Shown: one piece after another, positions 1 through 9,776 of the stretch
Numbering within the stretch: position 1 is the first letter of the stretch
Layout: each line of letters begins with the position of its first letter
Source: Saprospiraceae bacterium
Lineage (GTDB): Bacteria; Bacteroidota; Bacteroidia; Chitinophagales; Saprospiraceae
Assembly: GCA_013214355.1 (NCBI GenBank)
Contig: JABSSL010000023.1
Location: forward strand, 20,633 to 84,632
DNA: 64,000 nucleotides
Direction of reading: 5' to 3'
Program-made: the position numbers and the translations under genes
Notes under the pieces: generated by a model
What the model was told of the DNA's origin: nothing
Seen by the model: the letters and a program-made list of their open reading frames with translations, nothing else
Database searches by the model: none

Positions 1-2505
1 CTAGCCAAGGATCGACTTGGCGCCTACTTCACCGAAGCCAAGGCCGACCTGACGCCGGAAGAGGTGAAGCCAGGTAATAAGCCCATCCCTTACATAGAGA
101 TAGTAGCAGAAATGAAGGGCAGTGAGTTAGAGGGAACGGAATACGAACAACTTCTGCCTTATGTTACGCCTAACAAACCTGCTTTCCGAGCCCTCTTGGG
201 GGACTTTGTTTCTACGGAGGACGGTACAGGTATAGTACACATTGCTCCGACTTTCGGTGCGGATGACTTTAAAGTAGCTCAAAAGTATGATATCCCCCCT
301 TTGATGGTGGAGGATGAGTATGGTAATCCGATGCCACTGGTGGACAAAAAGGGCCAGTTTGTGAAGGAGGTAAGCGACTTTGCTGGACGCTATGTCAAAG
401 ATTATGGGCAAGAGGAGGAACGTTCAGTGGATTCCGATATCGTCATCAAGTTGAAGACAGAGAATAAGCTTTTCCACTCAGAAAGATATCTGCACTCCTA
501 TCCACACTGCTGGCGAACGGATCGCCCTGTATTGTATTACCCATTGGATAGCTGGTTTGTACGAGCTTCTTCTATGAAGGACCGGATGTTTGAATTGAAC
601 CAAACGATCAATTGGCAGCCAAAATCTACAGGGGAAGGCCGTTTTGGAAAATGGTTAGAAAACCTACAGGATTGGAACCTATCTCGTTCGCGTTATTGGG
701 GGGTACCTTTGCCGATTTGGCGGACAGAGGATGGAGAACAGGAACTTTGCATCAGCTCTATGGAGCAGCTGCAGCAGGAAATAGATAAAGCCAACGCCGC
801 TTTGGGCTTGCAGCAGACTTTACCCAAGGACCTTCACCGTCCTTACATAGATGGAGTGGTCTTGGTATCCGATGATGGTCAGGAAATGAAGCGCGAACTA
901 GACTTGATCGATGTATGGTTTGACAGTGGCTCCATGCCCTACGCACAATGGCACTATCCGTTCGAAAACAAGGATAAGTTTGAGCAGAAATTCCCAGCGG
1001 ATTTCATAGCGGAGGGAGTGGATCAAACCCGTGGTTGGTTCTACACCTTACACGCGATTGCTACTATGGTATTCGATAGTGTAGCTTTTAAGAACGTAGT
1101 GTCAAACGGATTGGTACAGGACAAACATGGCCGCAAGATGTCGAAACGCCTCGGTAATGCCGTGGAACCGTTCGAAACCTTGGCTACCTACGGAGCAGAT
1201 GCTACCCGCTGGTATATGATGTCCAACTCTGATCCTTGGGAAAACCTCAAGTTTGATATCGAAGGAATCGGCGAGGTACAGCGTAAGTTCTTTGGTACGC
1301 TGTACAACACCTACTCCTTCTTTGCTTTGTATGCCAATATAGATGGCTTCAAATACGAGCAAACTGATGTGCCACTTGGTGATCGCCAAGAAATAGATCG
1401 TTGGATCATATCCCAATTGAATTCCTTGATAGAGGAGGTGGATGCAGCTTACGCCGAATATGACGTAACGACAGCTACCCGGAAAGTGATGAACTTTGTG
1501 AATGATCACTTGAGTAACTGGTATGTCCGCCTTTGCAGACGTAGATTCTGGAAAGGAGAGTATACAGCAGATAAGATAGCGGCTTATCAAACGCTTTATC
1601 AATGTCTGAACACGGTGTCTAAACTGATGGCTCCGGTGGCTCCATTTTTTGCAGATTGGTTGTACGGAAACCTCAATACGGCCACGCAAAAGGAATCCAA
1701 TATATCTGTGCACTTAGCCGATTTTCCTAAAGCTGATAGTAGTGCTATCGATAAAAAGCTGGAACAACGGATGAATTATGCACAACGGATCTCTTCTTTG
1801 GTCTTGTCTATCCGAAAAGCGGAGAAAATCAGAGTACGTCAACCGCTGCAAAGGGCACTATTGCCAATCTTAGATGCCTCCTTCCAAGAACAGGTGGAAG
1901 AAGTGAAAGACTTGATCTTAGCGGAGGTGAACATCAAAGATTTGGAGTACATCACGGATACCAGCGGAATCGTCACCAAGAAGATCAAGCCGAACTTCCG
2001 AACACTCGGGCGTCGATTGGGTAAGCAAATGAAAAATGCTGTCCAAATCATCAATGGCTTAGGCCAGGAAGATATCAATCAGATCGAACAAAGCAATCAG
2101 TATACCCTGAGTATCAATGGTGATACCTACGATCTGACTTTGGAAGACTTTGAAATCATAACCGAAGATATTCCAGGCTGGCAGGTGGCCAACGATGGCG
2201 CCTTGACCGTAGCCTTAGATGTAAATATCTCTGAGGACTTAGAAGCCGAAGGAATGGCCAGAGATTTGGTCAACCGTATACAGAATATCCGAAAGGATAA
2301 GGACTTTGAGGTGACGGATAAGATAGAGGTACTAGTTGAACAACACAGCGGTGTCGAATCCGCTATTGAACAATTTGGTTCCTATATAAAAGACGAAACC
2401 CTTGCCGTGGAATTGACTAGTAGCGCCGAGCTGACTGAAGGCGAGGTAGTTGAACTCCCTGGAGATATCAAGTTGCATATTAAGGTACAAAAAGCTAATT
2501 TGTGA
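1..2505 (+). CDS. ileS: Isoleucine--tRNA ligase, C-terminal part (5' truncated by window edge)
   Basis: Frame is open from base 1 (LAKDRLGAYFTEAKADLTPEEVKPGNK...). Class I aaRS features: DVWFDSGSMPYAQWHYPFE, FIAEGVDQTRGWFYTLH, KMSKRLGN, anticodon-binding region NWYVRLCRRRFW. The listed start at 64 (GTG) is internal. Confidence 0.97.
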   Translation, partial: LAKDRLGAYFTEAKADLTPEEVKPGNKPIPYIEIVAEMKGSELEGTEYEQLLPYVTPNKPAFRALLGDFVSTEDGTGIVHIAPTFGADDFKVAQKYDIPPLMVEDEYGNPMPLVDKKGQFVKEVSDFAGRYVKDYGQEEERSVDSDIVIKLKTENKLFHSERYLHSYPHCWRTDRPVLYYPLDSWFVRASSMKDRMFELNQTINWQPKSTGEGRFGKWLENLQDWNLSRSRYWGVPLPIWRTEDGEQELCISSMEQLQQEIDKANAALGLQQTLPKDLHRPYIDGVVLVSDDGQEMKRELDLIDVWFDSGSMPYAQWHYPFENKDKFEQKFPADFIAEGVDQTRGWFYTLHAIATMVFDSVAFKNVVSNGLVQDKHGRKMSKRLGNAVEPFETLATYGADATRWYMMSNSDPWENLKFDIEGIGEVQRKFFGTLYNTYSFFALYANIDGFKYEQTDVPLGDRQEIDRWIISQLNSLIEEVDAAYAEYDVTTATRKVMNFVNDHLSNWYVRLCRRRFWKGEYTADKIAAYQTLYQCLNTVSKLMAPVAPFFADWLYGNLNTATQKESNISVHLADFPKADSSAIDKKLEQRMNYAQRISSLVLSIRKAEKIRVRQPLQRALLPILDASFQEQVEEVKDLILAEVNIKDLEYITDTSGIVTKKIKPNFRTLGRRLGKQMKNAVQIINGLGQEDINQIEQSNQYTLSINGDTYDLTLEDFEIITEDIPGWQVANDGALTVALDVNISEDLEAEGMARDLVNRIQNIRKDKDFEVTDKIEVLVEQHSGVESAIEQFGSYIKDETLAVELTSSAELTEGEVVELPGDIKLHIKVQKANL

Positions 2506-2514
2506 CGTTCATGG

Positions 2515-2542
2515 ACAGGCTCTAGCACCAACTAGAGCCTGT
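2515..2542 (+). terminator. Stem-loop after ileS (11-bp stem ACAGGCTCTAG/CTAGAGCCTGT), terminator-like but without a strong U-tract
   Basis: Perfect inverted repeat 2515-2525 / 2532-2542, immediately 3' of the ileS stop. Confidence 0.5.
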
Positions 2543-2576
2543 GCCTATCTACCTAACTCTCCAAATTCGCTTGTTG

Positions 2577-4526
2577 ATGAAATCATTACTGACATTATTC
2601 ACTCTAGTATTGACTGTAGGTACAATGCTAGGGCAGAGCCTCATTGTCTCTCCTGAGAAGCCTAGCCCAGGGGATGCGATCACCTTTACCTATGATAAGA
2701 GTGGAACACCACTAGCAACAGAAAAGGCTATTCAAGCTATTGCCTATCTATGTATGGACGAAGGGCTTCCGCATGCGATCGAAGTTGATTTGACCACCGA
2801 TGGAGCCAATCTGAAAGGCAATTTTGCAACCGACGAAAAAACACGGGCCGTCTTTATCGTCTTCAAAGATGCTATGACAGAAGAAATCATTGATAATAAT
2901 GCAGATAAGGGCTATAAGACAAAGATGTACACGGCCGATAAATCTAAAGTAGTCAAAGGAACTTACGCAACCTTAGCGAATGTCTATGGCTCCTATGGCA
3001 GCATCATGGAAATGCAACGTGATCCAGCAAAGGGTATTAAGTATTTCCAGAAGGAACTTAAGTCTTACCCAGAGTCGAAGGTAGACGTCTTAGGTTCATA
3101 TGCTTCCATGGCTCAACGCAATAAGGACGAAGCGGCAATTGCAAATGCGAAAGAATTACTGGAGGAACTAAAGAACAAGAAGAAAGCTACTGAGGATGAT
3201 AAAATGCTTGCTTATCGGGTAAGTAAATCGCTCAAGGATGATGAAGGAGCAGAAGCCATTGCTGAAAAGCTTCGCAAGAAATACAAGAAAGGTCAAATGA
3301 TCATGAATGATGATCAACAAGCTTTCTATAAAGAGAACGATTTGAGTAAGAAGGTAGCCCTTTTTGATGCCTTTAAGAAAAAATACGCCAAAGCAGAAAA
3401 GTTGGACAACATGCTATCGAGCATGGCTTACCGCTTGGTGGCTGCCGCTGGACAGAATGCGAAGTGGGATATGTTTGATACCTACCTAGCTTACCTTACT
3501 AGCTCGAATCAAAAGGCAAGTATGCTCAACAATTTCGCCTGGGGACTTTCCGGCGAGGCTGTTGATAAGGAAGCTAAGGATATCGTACAAGCAGAAAAAT
3601 TGTCCAAGCTATCACTTGATCTCTTGAAGAAAGAGATGGAGGACTTGACTGCTAATAAACCGGAATATTTGACGGCGAAGCAATGGAAGAAGCGTTTGAA
3701 GGGAAGCTACTACATGTACGCAGATACATATGCGCTGACCCTGTACAAGCAAGGAAAAAAGGAGGAAGCACTGGATTATCAAGAGAAAGTATGTAGCCAG
3801 GCCGGCTTTGTTGGTGGTGAAATGTACGAGCGATTAGCTGTTTATATGGAAGGTGTGAAAGGAGGTGCTGCAACAGAAGCCTTTCTATCAGAGAAGATTA
3901 AGGAGAACAACGCCACTGCTGCCATGAAAAAGCAGCACCGCCGTCTCTTCCTCGCCAATAATTCAATCGAACAAGCTTACGATAAGTATCTAGCAGGTTT
4001 AGAGAAGGAGGCCAGCGCTAAATTCCGAGAGGAACTCATCGCTAAAATGATCAATGACGATGCTCCAGATTTTCGCTTGCTGGATTTAGATGGGCAAGAG
4101 GTGAGCCTAGATGATATGAAAGGGAAAGTGGTTATCCTGGATTTCTGGGCGACTTGGTGTGGTCCTTGCAAAGCTTCCTTCCCAGGGATGCAGAAGATGG
4201 TGGATCTCTATAAGGATAATGATAAAGTAGCTTTTCTCTTTATCGATACTTGGGAGAGTGCCAAGGATAAAGAAAAGGCCGTATCTGAGTTCATCAATAA
4301 AAATGAATATACCTTCCAGGTACTGATGGATAAAAAAGATGAGGTGGTGGCTAAGTATAAGGTGGAAGGAATTCCTACGAAGTTTGTTTTGGATGGCAAT
4401 GGCAAAATCCGATTTAAGAGCGTGGGCTTCGCTGGAAATGATGAGGCACTGATGACTGAGATGAACTTGATGATTGAATTGGCCGGAGGAAAATCTGGCG
4501 TGGATTTGTCAAAAGCAGATGACTAA
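2577..4526 (+). CDS. TlpA-family thioredoxin-like protein with N-terminal signal peptide and helical/TPR-like middle region
   Basis: MKSLLTLFTLVLTVGTMLGQ signal peptide (start preferred over 2541); C-terminal DLDGQEVSLDDMKGKVVILDFWATWCGPCKASFPGMQKM with CxxC active site. Confidence 0.88.
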   Translation: MKSLLTLFTLVLTVGTMLGQSLIVSPEKPSPGDAITFTYDKSGTPLATEKAIQAIAYLCMDEGLPHAIEVDLTTDGANLKGNFATDEKTRAVFIVFKDAMTEEIIDNNADKGYKTKMYTADKSKVVKGTYATLANVYGSYGSIMEMQRDPAKGIKYFQKELKSYPESKVDVLGSYASMAQRNKDEAAIANAKELLEELKNKKKATEDDKMLAYRVSKSLKDDEGAEAIAEKLRKKYKKGQMIMNDDQQAFYKENDLSKKVALFDAFKKKYAKAEKLDNMLSSMAYRLVAAAGQNAKWDMFDTYLAYLTSSNQKASMLNNFAWGLSGEAVDKEAKDIVQAEKLSKLSLDLLKKEMEDLTANKPEYLTAKQWKKRLKGSYYMYADTYALTLYKQGKKEEALDYQEKVCSQAGFVGGEMYERLAVYMEGVKGGAATEAFLSEKIKENNATAAMKKQHRRLFLANNSIEQAYDKYLAGLEKEASAKFREELIAKMINDDAPDFRLLDLDGQEVSLDDMKGKVVILDFWATWCGPCKASFPGMQKMVDLYKDNDKVAFLFIDTWESAKDKEKAVSEFINKNEYTFQVLMDKKDEVVAKYKVEGIPTKFVLDGNGKIRFKSVGFAGNDEALMTEMNLMIELAGGKSGVDLSKADD

Positions 4527-4565
4527 TCCATCAAGTACTTAGGAGGATTCTTAATCCTAAAACAA

Positions 4566-4603
4566 ATTCGGGCTTGTATAAATCTCTTTATACAAGCCCG
4601 AAT
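4566..4603. terminator. Bidirectional intrinsic terminator
   Basis: Perfect 17-bp inverted repeat ATTCGGGCTTGTATAAA-TCTC-TTTATACAAGCCCGAAT followed by CATTTTT, between convergent genes. Confidence 0.85.
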
Positions 4604-4627
4604 CATTTTTGGTACAGGGATAAACTT

Positions 4628-4927
4628 CTAGCTTAGCAAAGTCTGAAGTTGCATAGCTAATCCCATATCACCTTTGATTTTTACTTTGCCACTCATCATC
4701 GCCATCATTGGATTAACATCTCCACTACGGATACCTGCCAATGTTTCAATGCTGGTAGAAATGGTGCAATCGGCTTCTTTGTCTTCATTAGACACCTCAG
4801 CATCATCTTTGGATAGATCTAGGAATACAATCCCTTCATCACCAAAATCAAACTTTAAGGTCTTTCCTAGGTTAGGGGCTTTACCTGCAGCGGTCTTGAA
4901 CTGCTCTGTCACATCTGCTAAAGTCAT
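4628..4927 (-). CDS. SCP2 sterol-binding domain protein
   Basis: 99 aa; FDFGDEGIVFLDLSKDDAEVSNEDKEADCTISTSIETLAGIRSGDVNPMMAMMSGKVKIKGDMGLAMQLQTLL is typical of the SCP2 fold. Confidence 0.9.
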   Translation of the reverse strand: MTLADVTEQFKTAAGKAPNLGKTLKFDFGDEGIVFLDLSKDDAEVSNEDKEADCTISTSIETLAGIRSGDVNPMMAMMSGKVKIKGDMGLAMQLQTLLS

Positions 4928-5162
4928 ATGCTATTATATTTTTGAATCAATACATCTAATTTTCACGGGCTAAAATAATGAAAAAATAATGCAAACAGCG
5001 AAAATACGCTGAAAAGCTACTAGCATACTGCCTTCAAGGATAGGAGGTTGCGAAAAAATAGAATTAGCTACAAAAATCTGACAAACAAAACTGGACTCTT
5101 GCGCTAAGAATACATAGTTTTATAAGACTATTTCCTTTCTCGATCAGCAAATTATCTAGTCT

Positions 5163-5819
5163 ATGAAAATCTGTTTGTTAGGTGCCACCGGTAGAACCGG
5201 CAAAGCCGTTTTATCGCAGGCATTAGAGAGAGGATGGGAAGTAAATGCCTTAGTTAGAGATACACAGAAAGTTGCTATACAGTCTGAGCGACTTCACCTT
5301 ATTACGGGTACCCCTTCTGACCGAACGGATTTAGCCAAGGCTCTAGCAGGTTGCCAGGCTGTCATCAATACACTTAACATTTCTCGAAAATCCGATTTCC
5401 CTTGGGCTAGACTTAGAACACCAGAGCGATTCTTATCAGAAGTGGCTAACCACCTTATTGAATTGTTACCGCAAAATGAAATAGAAAGGATTGTCTTTAC
5501 GACGGCTTGGGGAGTAGGGGATTCTGCAAAAGATATTCCTGCTTGGTTTCGTTTGCTGATCCAACGCTCGAATATTGGCTATGCCTACGCGGATCATGAA
5601 CGTCAGGAAGCGCTCTTCGAAGCCTCGGACTTGCAATGGACCGCCGTTCGCCCCGTCGGCTTAACCAATAGCAATAGTAGTCGTGACCTCATAGTCTCTA
5701 TAGATAACTCACCGAAACCAACACTTATGATCAGTCGCAAGCGCGTAGCCCAGTTCCTGCTGGATTGCTTGGCGGATGCTGCTTACATAGGTGAAAAACC
5801 GGTTGTTTCAGAAAAATAG
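5163..5819 (+). CDS. NAD(P)-dependent oxidoreductase, NmrA/SDR-like
   Basis: N-terminal MKICLLGATGRTGKAVLSQAL (GxxGxxG Rossmann motif); atypical SDR length and pattern. Confidence 0.85.
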   Translation: MKICLLGATGRTGKAVLSQALERGWEVNALVRDTQKVAIQSERLHLITGTPSDRTDLAKALAGCQAVINTLNISRKSDFPWARLRTPERFLSEVANHLIELLPQNEIERIVFTTAWGVGDSAKDIPAWFRLLIQRSNIGYAYADHERQEALFEASDLQWTAVRPVGLTNSNSSRDLIVSIDNSPKPTLMISRKRVAQFLLDCLADAAYIGEKPVVSEK

Positions 5820-5826
5820 AATTAGT

Positions 5827-6360
5827 ATGATAGAGTACAATGTTGGTGGCCCGGAGGATGCGACTTCCATAGCTGCCTTGCATGCCGAGAGCTGGTCTTT
5901 ACACTACCGAGGAGAATTTACCGATCATTATCTAGATCATGAGGTACAAGGCGAGAGATTGGCCGAATGGGAAAAGCGAATGACGGAGGCCATTCCCGCC
6001 CAACATGTGGTTGTAGCGGAGGAAGAAGATAAGCTTTGTGGCTTCTCCTGTGTGTACTTGAACAGAGATGAGCAATGGGGAGCCCTATTGGATAATCTTC
6101 ATGTCCAACAATCCTATATGGGGAAGGGTGTGGGCAGAAGATTAATGCAGGAAGCCGCCAGATGGGTACAGAAACAAGATCGTAATCAAAGCATGTACCT
6201 ATGGGTCTTAGCTAGCAACGAAAGTGCCAGTCGTTTTTATGAACGAATAGGTGGGGACAAGGTGGAAGAAACTATGATGGATAATCCAGGGGGAGGGGCC
6301 TCAAAAGTATGGCGATACGTTTGGCGAGATCTCGATCGTCTAATCACGGAAGGCCATTGA
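5827..6360 (+). CDS. GNAT family N-acetyltransferase
   Basis: LDNLHVQQSYMGKGVGRRLMQEAARW (acetyl-CoA loop) and LWVLASNESASRFYERIGG. Start at 5827 is preferred, because the upstream ATG at 5791 lies inside the preceding gene. Confidence 0.9.
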   Translation: MIEYNVGGPEDATSIAALHAESWSLHYRGEFTDHYLDHEVQGERLAEWEKRMTEAIPAQHVVVAEEEDKLCGFSCVYLNRDEQWGALLDNLHVQQSYMGKGVGRRLMQEAARWVQKQDRNQSMYLWVLASNESASRFYERIGGDKVEETMMDNPGGGASKVWRYVWRDLDRLITEGH

Positions 6361-6550
6361 TAATTGCTTCGTTTTTTAGGAGAGATCATGGATTCTTGAA
6401 ATAATGATCTTATTTTGGGCATCCTCAAAAGTAAATATTTGGATAATGAATATCTTGCCCAACAAAAGTTGATATTTGCTGTTCCAGTATTGCCTTCTTA
6501 GAATAGGTTTGATCAGACCTGTCCTCAAATAAAAAAAACGACGCAAAATT

Positions 6551-8098
6551 ATGTTGAATCTTTCCGTGATTATCGAAGATAGTGCCAGAAGGTATCCCAA
6601 CAAGGATGCCTTTGTTTTTATGGATACCCGATTGACTTTCGCCCAGATTAATGGGGCAGCCAATCAGGTAGCTAATGGCTTAGTGGCAGCAGGAATTAAG
6701 CCTGGAGATAAAGTTGGCCTAAGTTGTTTTAATTTACCTTATTTCCCAATCGTCTTTTTCGGGATTTTGAAAGCGGGTGGGGTAGTAGTTCCCTTGAGTG
6801 TGTTGCTGAAAAAGGATGAAATTGCTTACCACCTTAATGATAGTGATGCTAAAGCTTATTTCTGTTTTGAGGGAACGGCAGAACTACCGATGGGGCAAAT
6901 GGGACATGCTGGATTCCAGGAGGTGGATGCCTGTGAAAATTTTTTCATGATCACCGCCAAACCTACGGATCCCTCCTCAATCGAAGGCACAAAGACCTTG
7001 GGAAGCCTGATGGCTGGCCAATCTCCTGTTTTTGAAACGACTGCCACCAGCGCGGAAGATACAGCTGTAATCATCTATACTTCCGGAACGACCGGTAGAC
7101 CAAAAGGTGCGGAACTTACCCATTCCAACCTAATGCTCAATGGTATTTTGAGTGCGGATCTAATGGGGGGTACACCGGAGGATGTACAATTGATTGTACT
7201 GCCCTTGTTCCACATCTTTGCTTTGACGGTACTCATGATTGCTGGTGTATACCGTGGGGTGGAAAGTATTCTTCTTCCTCGTTTTGATGCAGCAGCAGTA
7301 TTTGGACTCATGCAAAAGCATGGAGTGACCATTTTTGCTGGGGTACCTACCATGTATTGGGGATTACTGAACTACAAAGGGGATGAATTTGACTATAAGT
7401 CTATTGCCGAGAAGCTGAGAGTTTGTGCATCAGGCGGAGCGTCCTTGCCGGTTCAGGTGATGAAAGACTTTGAAGAACGATTTAAAGTTCCTATCATAGA
7501 AGGCTATGGTATGTCGGAAGGCTCACCTGTAGTAACCTTCAATCAACTTAGTGTCGGACGTAAACCAGGTTCTATTGGTACCACGGTTTGGGGCGTAGAA
7601 GTCAAAATTGTAGATGAGAATGATCAGGAAGTTCCTGTGGGAGAGAAAGGGGAGTTGCTGTATCGAGGCCATAATGTCATGAAAGGATATTATAAAAGAC
7701 CAGAAGCAAATGCGGAGACCTTAAGAGGGGGATGGATGCATTCTGGTGACGTAGCTATTAAAGATGAAGATGGTTTCTACTATATTGTCGATCGTACTAA
7801 GGACATGATTATCCGTGGAGGACTCAATGTTTACCCACGAGAAGTCGAGGAAGTGATGATGCAACATGATGCTATTTCATTAGTAGCAGTGATTGGAGTT
7901 CCCGATGAGCAGTTTGGTGAAGAAGTTAAAGCCTGTGTGGTGCTGAAAGAGGGAGCTAGTGCTACCCCAGAGGAAATCATTGCTTGGACGAAAGAACACA
8001 TCGCGGCTTACAAATATCCAAGAGTCGTAGAACTCATGGATGCCCTACCGATGACAGCTACTGGGAAGATTCTGAAGAAAGAACTACGGGTTAGCTAA
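6551..8098 (+). CDS. Long-chain-fatty-acid--CoA ligase / AMP-dependent synthetase
   Basis: AMP-binding motif IIYTSGTTGRPKGAELTHSN; EGYGMSEGSPV; GWMHSGDVAIKDEDGFYYIVDRTKDMIIRGG; C-terminal LPMTATGKILKKELR. Confidence 0.94.
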   Translation: MLNLSVIIEDSARRYPNKDAFVFMDTRLTFAQINGAANQVANGLVAAGIKPGDKVGLSCFNLPYFPIVFFGILKAGGVVVPLSVLLKKDEIAYHLNDSDAKAYFCFEGTAELPMGQMGHAGFQEVDACENFFMITAKPTDPSSIEGTKTLGSLMAGQSPVFETTATSAEDTAVIIYTSGTTGRPKGAELTHSNLMLNGILSADLMGGTPEDVQLIVLPLFHIFALTVLMIAGVYRGVESILLPRFDAAAVFGLMQKHGVTIFAGVPTMYWGLLNYKGDEFDYKSIAEKLRVCASGGASLPVQVMKDFEERFKVPIIEGYGMSEGSPVVTFNQLSVGRKPGSIGTTVWGVEVKIVDENDQEVPVGEKGELLYRGHNVMKGYYKRPEANAETLRGGWMHSGDVAIKDEDGFYYIVDRTKDMIIRGGLNVYPREVEEVMMQHDAISLVAVIGVPDEQFGEEVKACVVLKEGASATPEEIIAWTKEHIAAYKYPRVVELMDALPMTATGKILKKELRVS

Positions 8099-8125
8099 AA
8101 AGGGTTCCATTAATTCAGCGCATAA

Positions 8126-8159
8126 AAAAGGCGTTTCGGATCAACCCGAAACGCCTTTT
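8126..8159. terminator. Bidirectional intrinsic terminator between acyl-CoA ligase and susD-like gene
   Basis: 14-bp perfect inverted repeat AAAAGGCGTTTCGG-ATCAAC-CCGAAACGCCTTTT, with T-runs on both strands. Confidence 0.92.
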
Positions 8160-8189
8160 CCTATCTAACAAATATTAAGTAAGGGGGGG

Positions 8190-9710
8190 CTAATAGCCTG
8201 GATTTTGATCTGAGTTTGAGATGTTCTCATTGTTGTCAATTTCACTCTGTGGAATTGGCAACAAAAGGTGTTTAGGCAACTGAGCCTGTGGTACCCAATC
8301 TGCGTAGTATTCCGTTCTACGCAGCAGGTCTTTGTATAGCACTTGCTCTCCGGCTAATTCGACAATCCGTTCATGGAAAATGGCATCGATCGCCTCTTCC
8401 TTGGTGCCAAATGGATAGGTATCGGTAGGGTAAGCTGGCATCTCCACACGACTGCGAACTTCGTTGGCAAGGGCCAAGGCTCCGCTAATATCTCCAGCTT
8501 CTGCTTTGGTTTCCGCCAGCATCAAGAGGACATCAGAGTACCGCAGATAATTGAAGTTGATGGGGGAATTAGTGTTCTCACTAGCTGAACGATAATAGCG
8601 TTGGTATTTTCTCCAGTTACAAAGATCATCAGGGGTTACGGGGTTTACTCCATCCGGCGGTGGGCAAGCACCTGGGGAATAGAGGTTATTTGCACCGCCA
8701 TTAAATGCATCACAAGGACAGTAGAAGGTGAAGCTGAACCTTGGATCTGCTGCTTCAAATTCGTTTTGTAGGCGCTCCGAAGGAATCACATTTCTCCAAG
8801 CATTGAATCCGTATTCTTGTCCTCTAAAGGTTACATCTCCATTACCGCCACCATCGGCAGCCCATTGTCCACCGGTATTACTACCAAACTGGATTTCAAA
8901 AACAGATTCACTATTGTTTTCACCCTCTTCGGTGAAATTGTCAAAATAGTTATCTACTAAGGCATATTCGTTGGAAGCTACTACCTTCTCCAACTCGCCT
9001 GCGGCCTTGCCATACTCTCCTTGGAAGAGTAATACTTTACCTTTAAGGGCTTGGGCAGCGCCTTTGGTAGCCCGACCGGCATCCGCATCAGGATATTGGG
9101 ATTTAGTAGGTAAATTTTGTTCTGCTTGGTCTAAATCGGTAATGATTTGCGTATAAATTTGAGCACTAGGTGTTCTGGCTACCCCTGCCACCACTTGATC
9201 GTTGGCCGGTTCCAAAAGCATGGGTACATCTCCAAATATGCTAACCAATTCAAAGTAGAACCAAGCCCGCAAGAATTGAGCTTCTCCTAAATACTGGTTT
9301 CTTTGTTCATCCGTAATGCTCTTTTGCGTATTGGGCACATTTTGGATGACTAGGTTGGCACGGTGAATGCCACGATACAATGCCGTCCACAGTTCATTGA
9401 TGGCTGGATTAGAACCATCAAAAGTGCGTTGTTCCAACTGCACCATGTCACCGGCTAAGCTACCAAGTCCAGTAGCCTCGCCAGATACTAGGTCATTGAG
9501 AAAGAAGTAGCGACGGCGATAGAGGCCGAGGGTCTGAAAACTGTTGTAAATAACATTCACTGCTGAAAGAGCTTGCTCCCCCGTTTGGTAGAAGGTCTCC
9601 GAAGAGAGTTCATTAGGATTGGTTAGATCCAATAGATCACTTTCATTGCAGGATTGCGTCACAAAAATGGCCAGGCCAAGGGTTAGGATGATTGAAAAAA
9701 ACTTTTTCAT
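8190..9710 (-). CDS. SusD/RagB family outer-membrane nutrient-binding lipoprotein
   Basis: Lipoprotein signal MKKFFSIILTLGLAIFVTQSCNESDLLDLTNPNELSSETFY; EAQFLRAWFYFELVSIFGDVPM; C-terminal NPGY; follows SusC. Confidence 0.96.
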   Translation of the reverse strand: MKKFFSIILTLGLAIFVTQSCNESDLLDLTNPNELSSETFYQTGEQALSAVNVIYNSFQTLGLYRRRYFFLNDLVSGEATGLGSLAGDMVQLEQRTFDGSNPAINELWTALYRGIHRANLVIQNVPNTQKSITDEQRNQYLGEAQFLRAWFYFELVSIFGDVPMLLEPANDQVVAGVARTPSAQIYTQIITDLDQAEQNLPTKSQYPDADAGRATKGAAQALKGKVLLFQGEYGKAAGELEKVVASNEYALVDNYFDNFTEEGENNSESVFEIQFGSNTGGQWAADGGGNGDVTFRGQEYGFNAWRNVIPSERLQNEFEAADPRFSFTFYCPCDAFNGGANNLYSPGACPPPDGVNPVTPDDLCNWRKYQRYYRSASENTNSPINFNYLRYSDVLLMLAETKAEAGDISGALALANEVRSRVEMPAYPTDTYPFGTKEEAIDAIFHERIVELAGEQVLYKDLLRRTEYYADWVPQAQLPKHLLLPIPQSEIDNNENISNSDQNPGY

Positions 9711-9734
9711 AATTTTTAATCATTTATGACTTTG

Positions 9735-9763
9735 CCCTATGAGCTGAAGGGCAGCTCATAGGG
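9735..9763 (-). other. Stem-loop in the susC-susD intergenic region
   Basis: 12-bp perfect inverted repeat CCCTATGAGCTG-AAGGG-CAGCTCATAGGG between the susC stop (9777) and susD start (9710); no U-tract on the transcribed strand. Confidence 0.7.
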
Positions 9764-9776
9764 TAAGAGGAAACGT

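Noticed and set aside
1102-1713. 203-aa minus-strand ORF antisense to ileS
   Set aside because: Lies wholly inside the ileS coding frame, with no domain-like sequence; typical codon-bias shadow ORF.
4674-4973. 99-aa plus-strand ORF over the SCP2 gene
   Set aside because: Antisense shadow of a recognisable SCP2-domain CDS.
6504-6511. TAGGTTTG upstream of the acyl-CoA ligase as a promoter -7 box
   Set aside because: The nearest TTG is about 25 nt upstream, longer than usual spacing; too weak to list as a feature.
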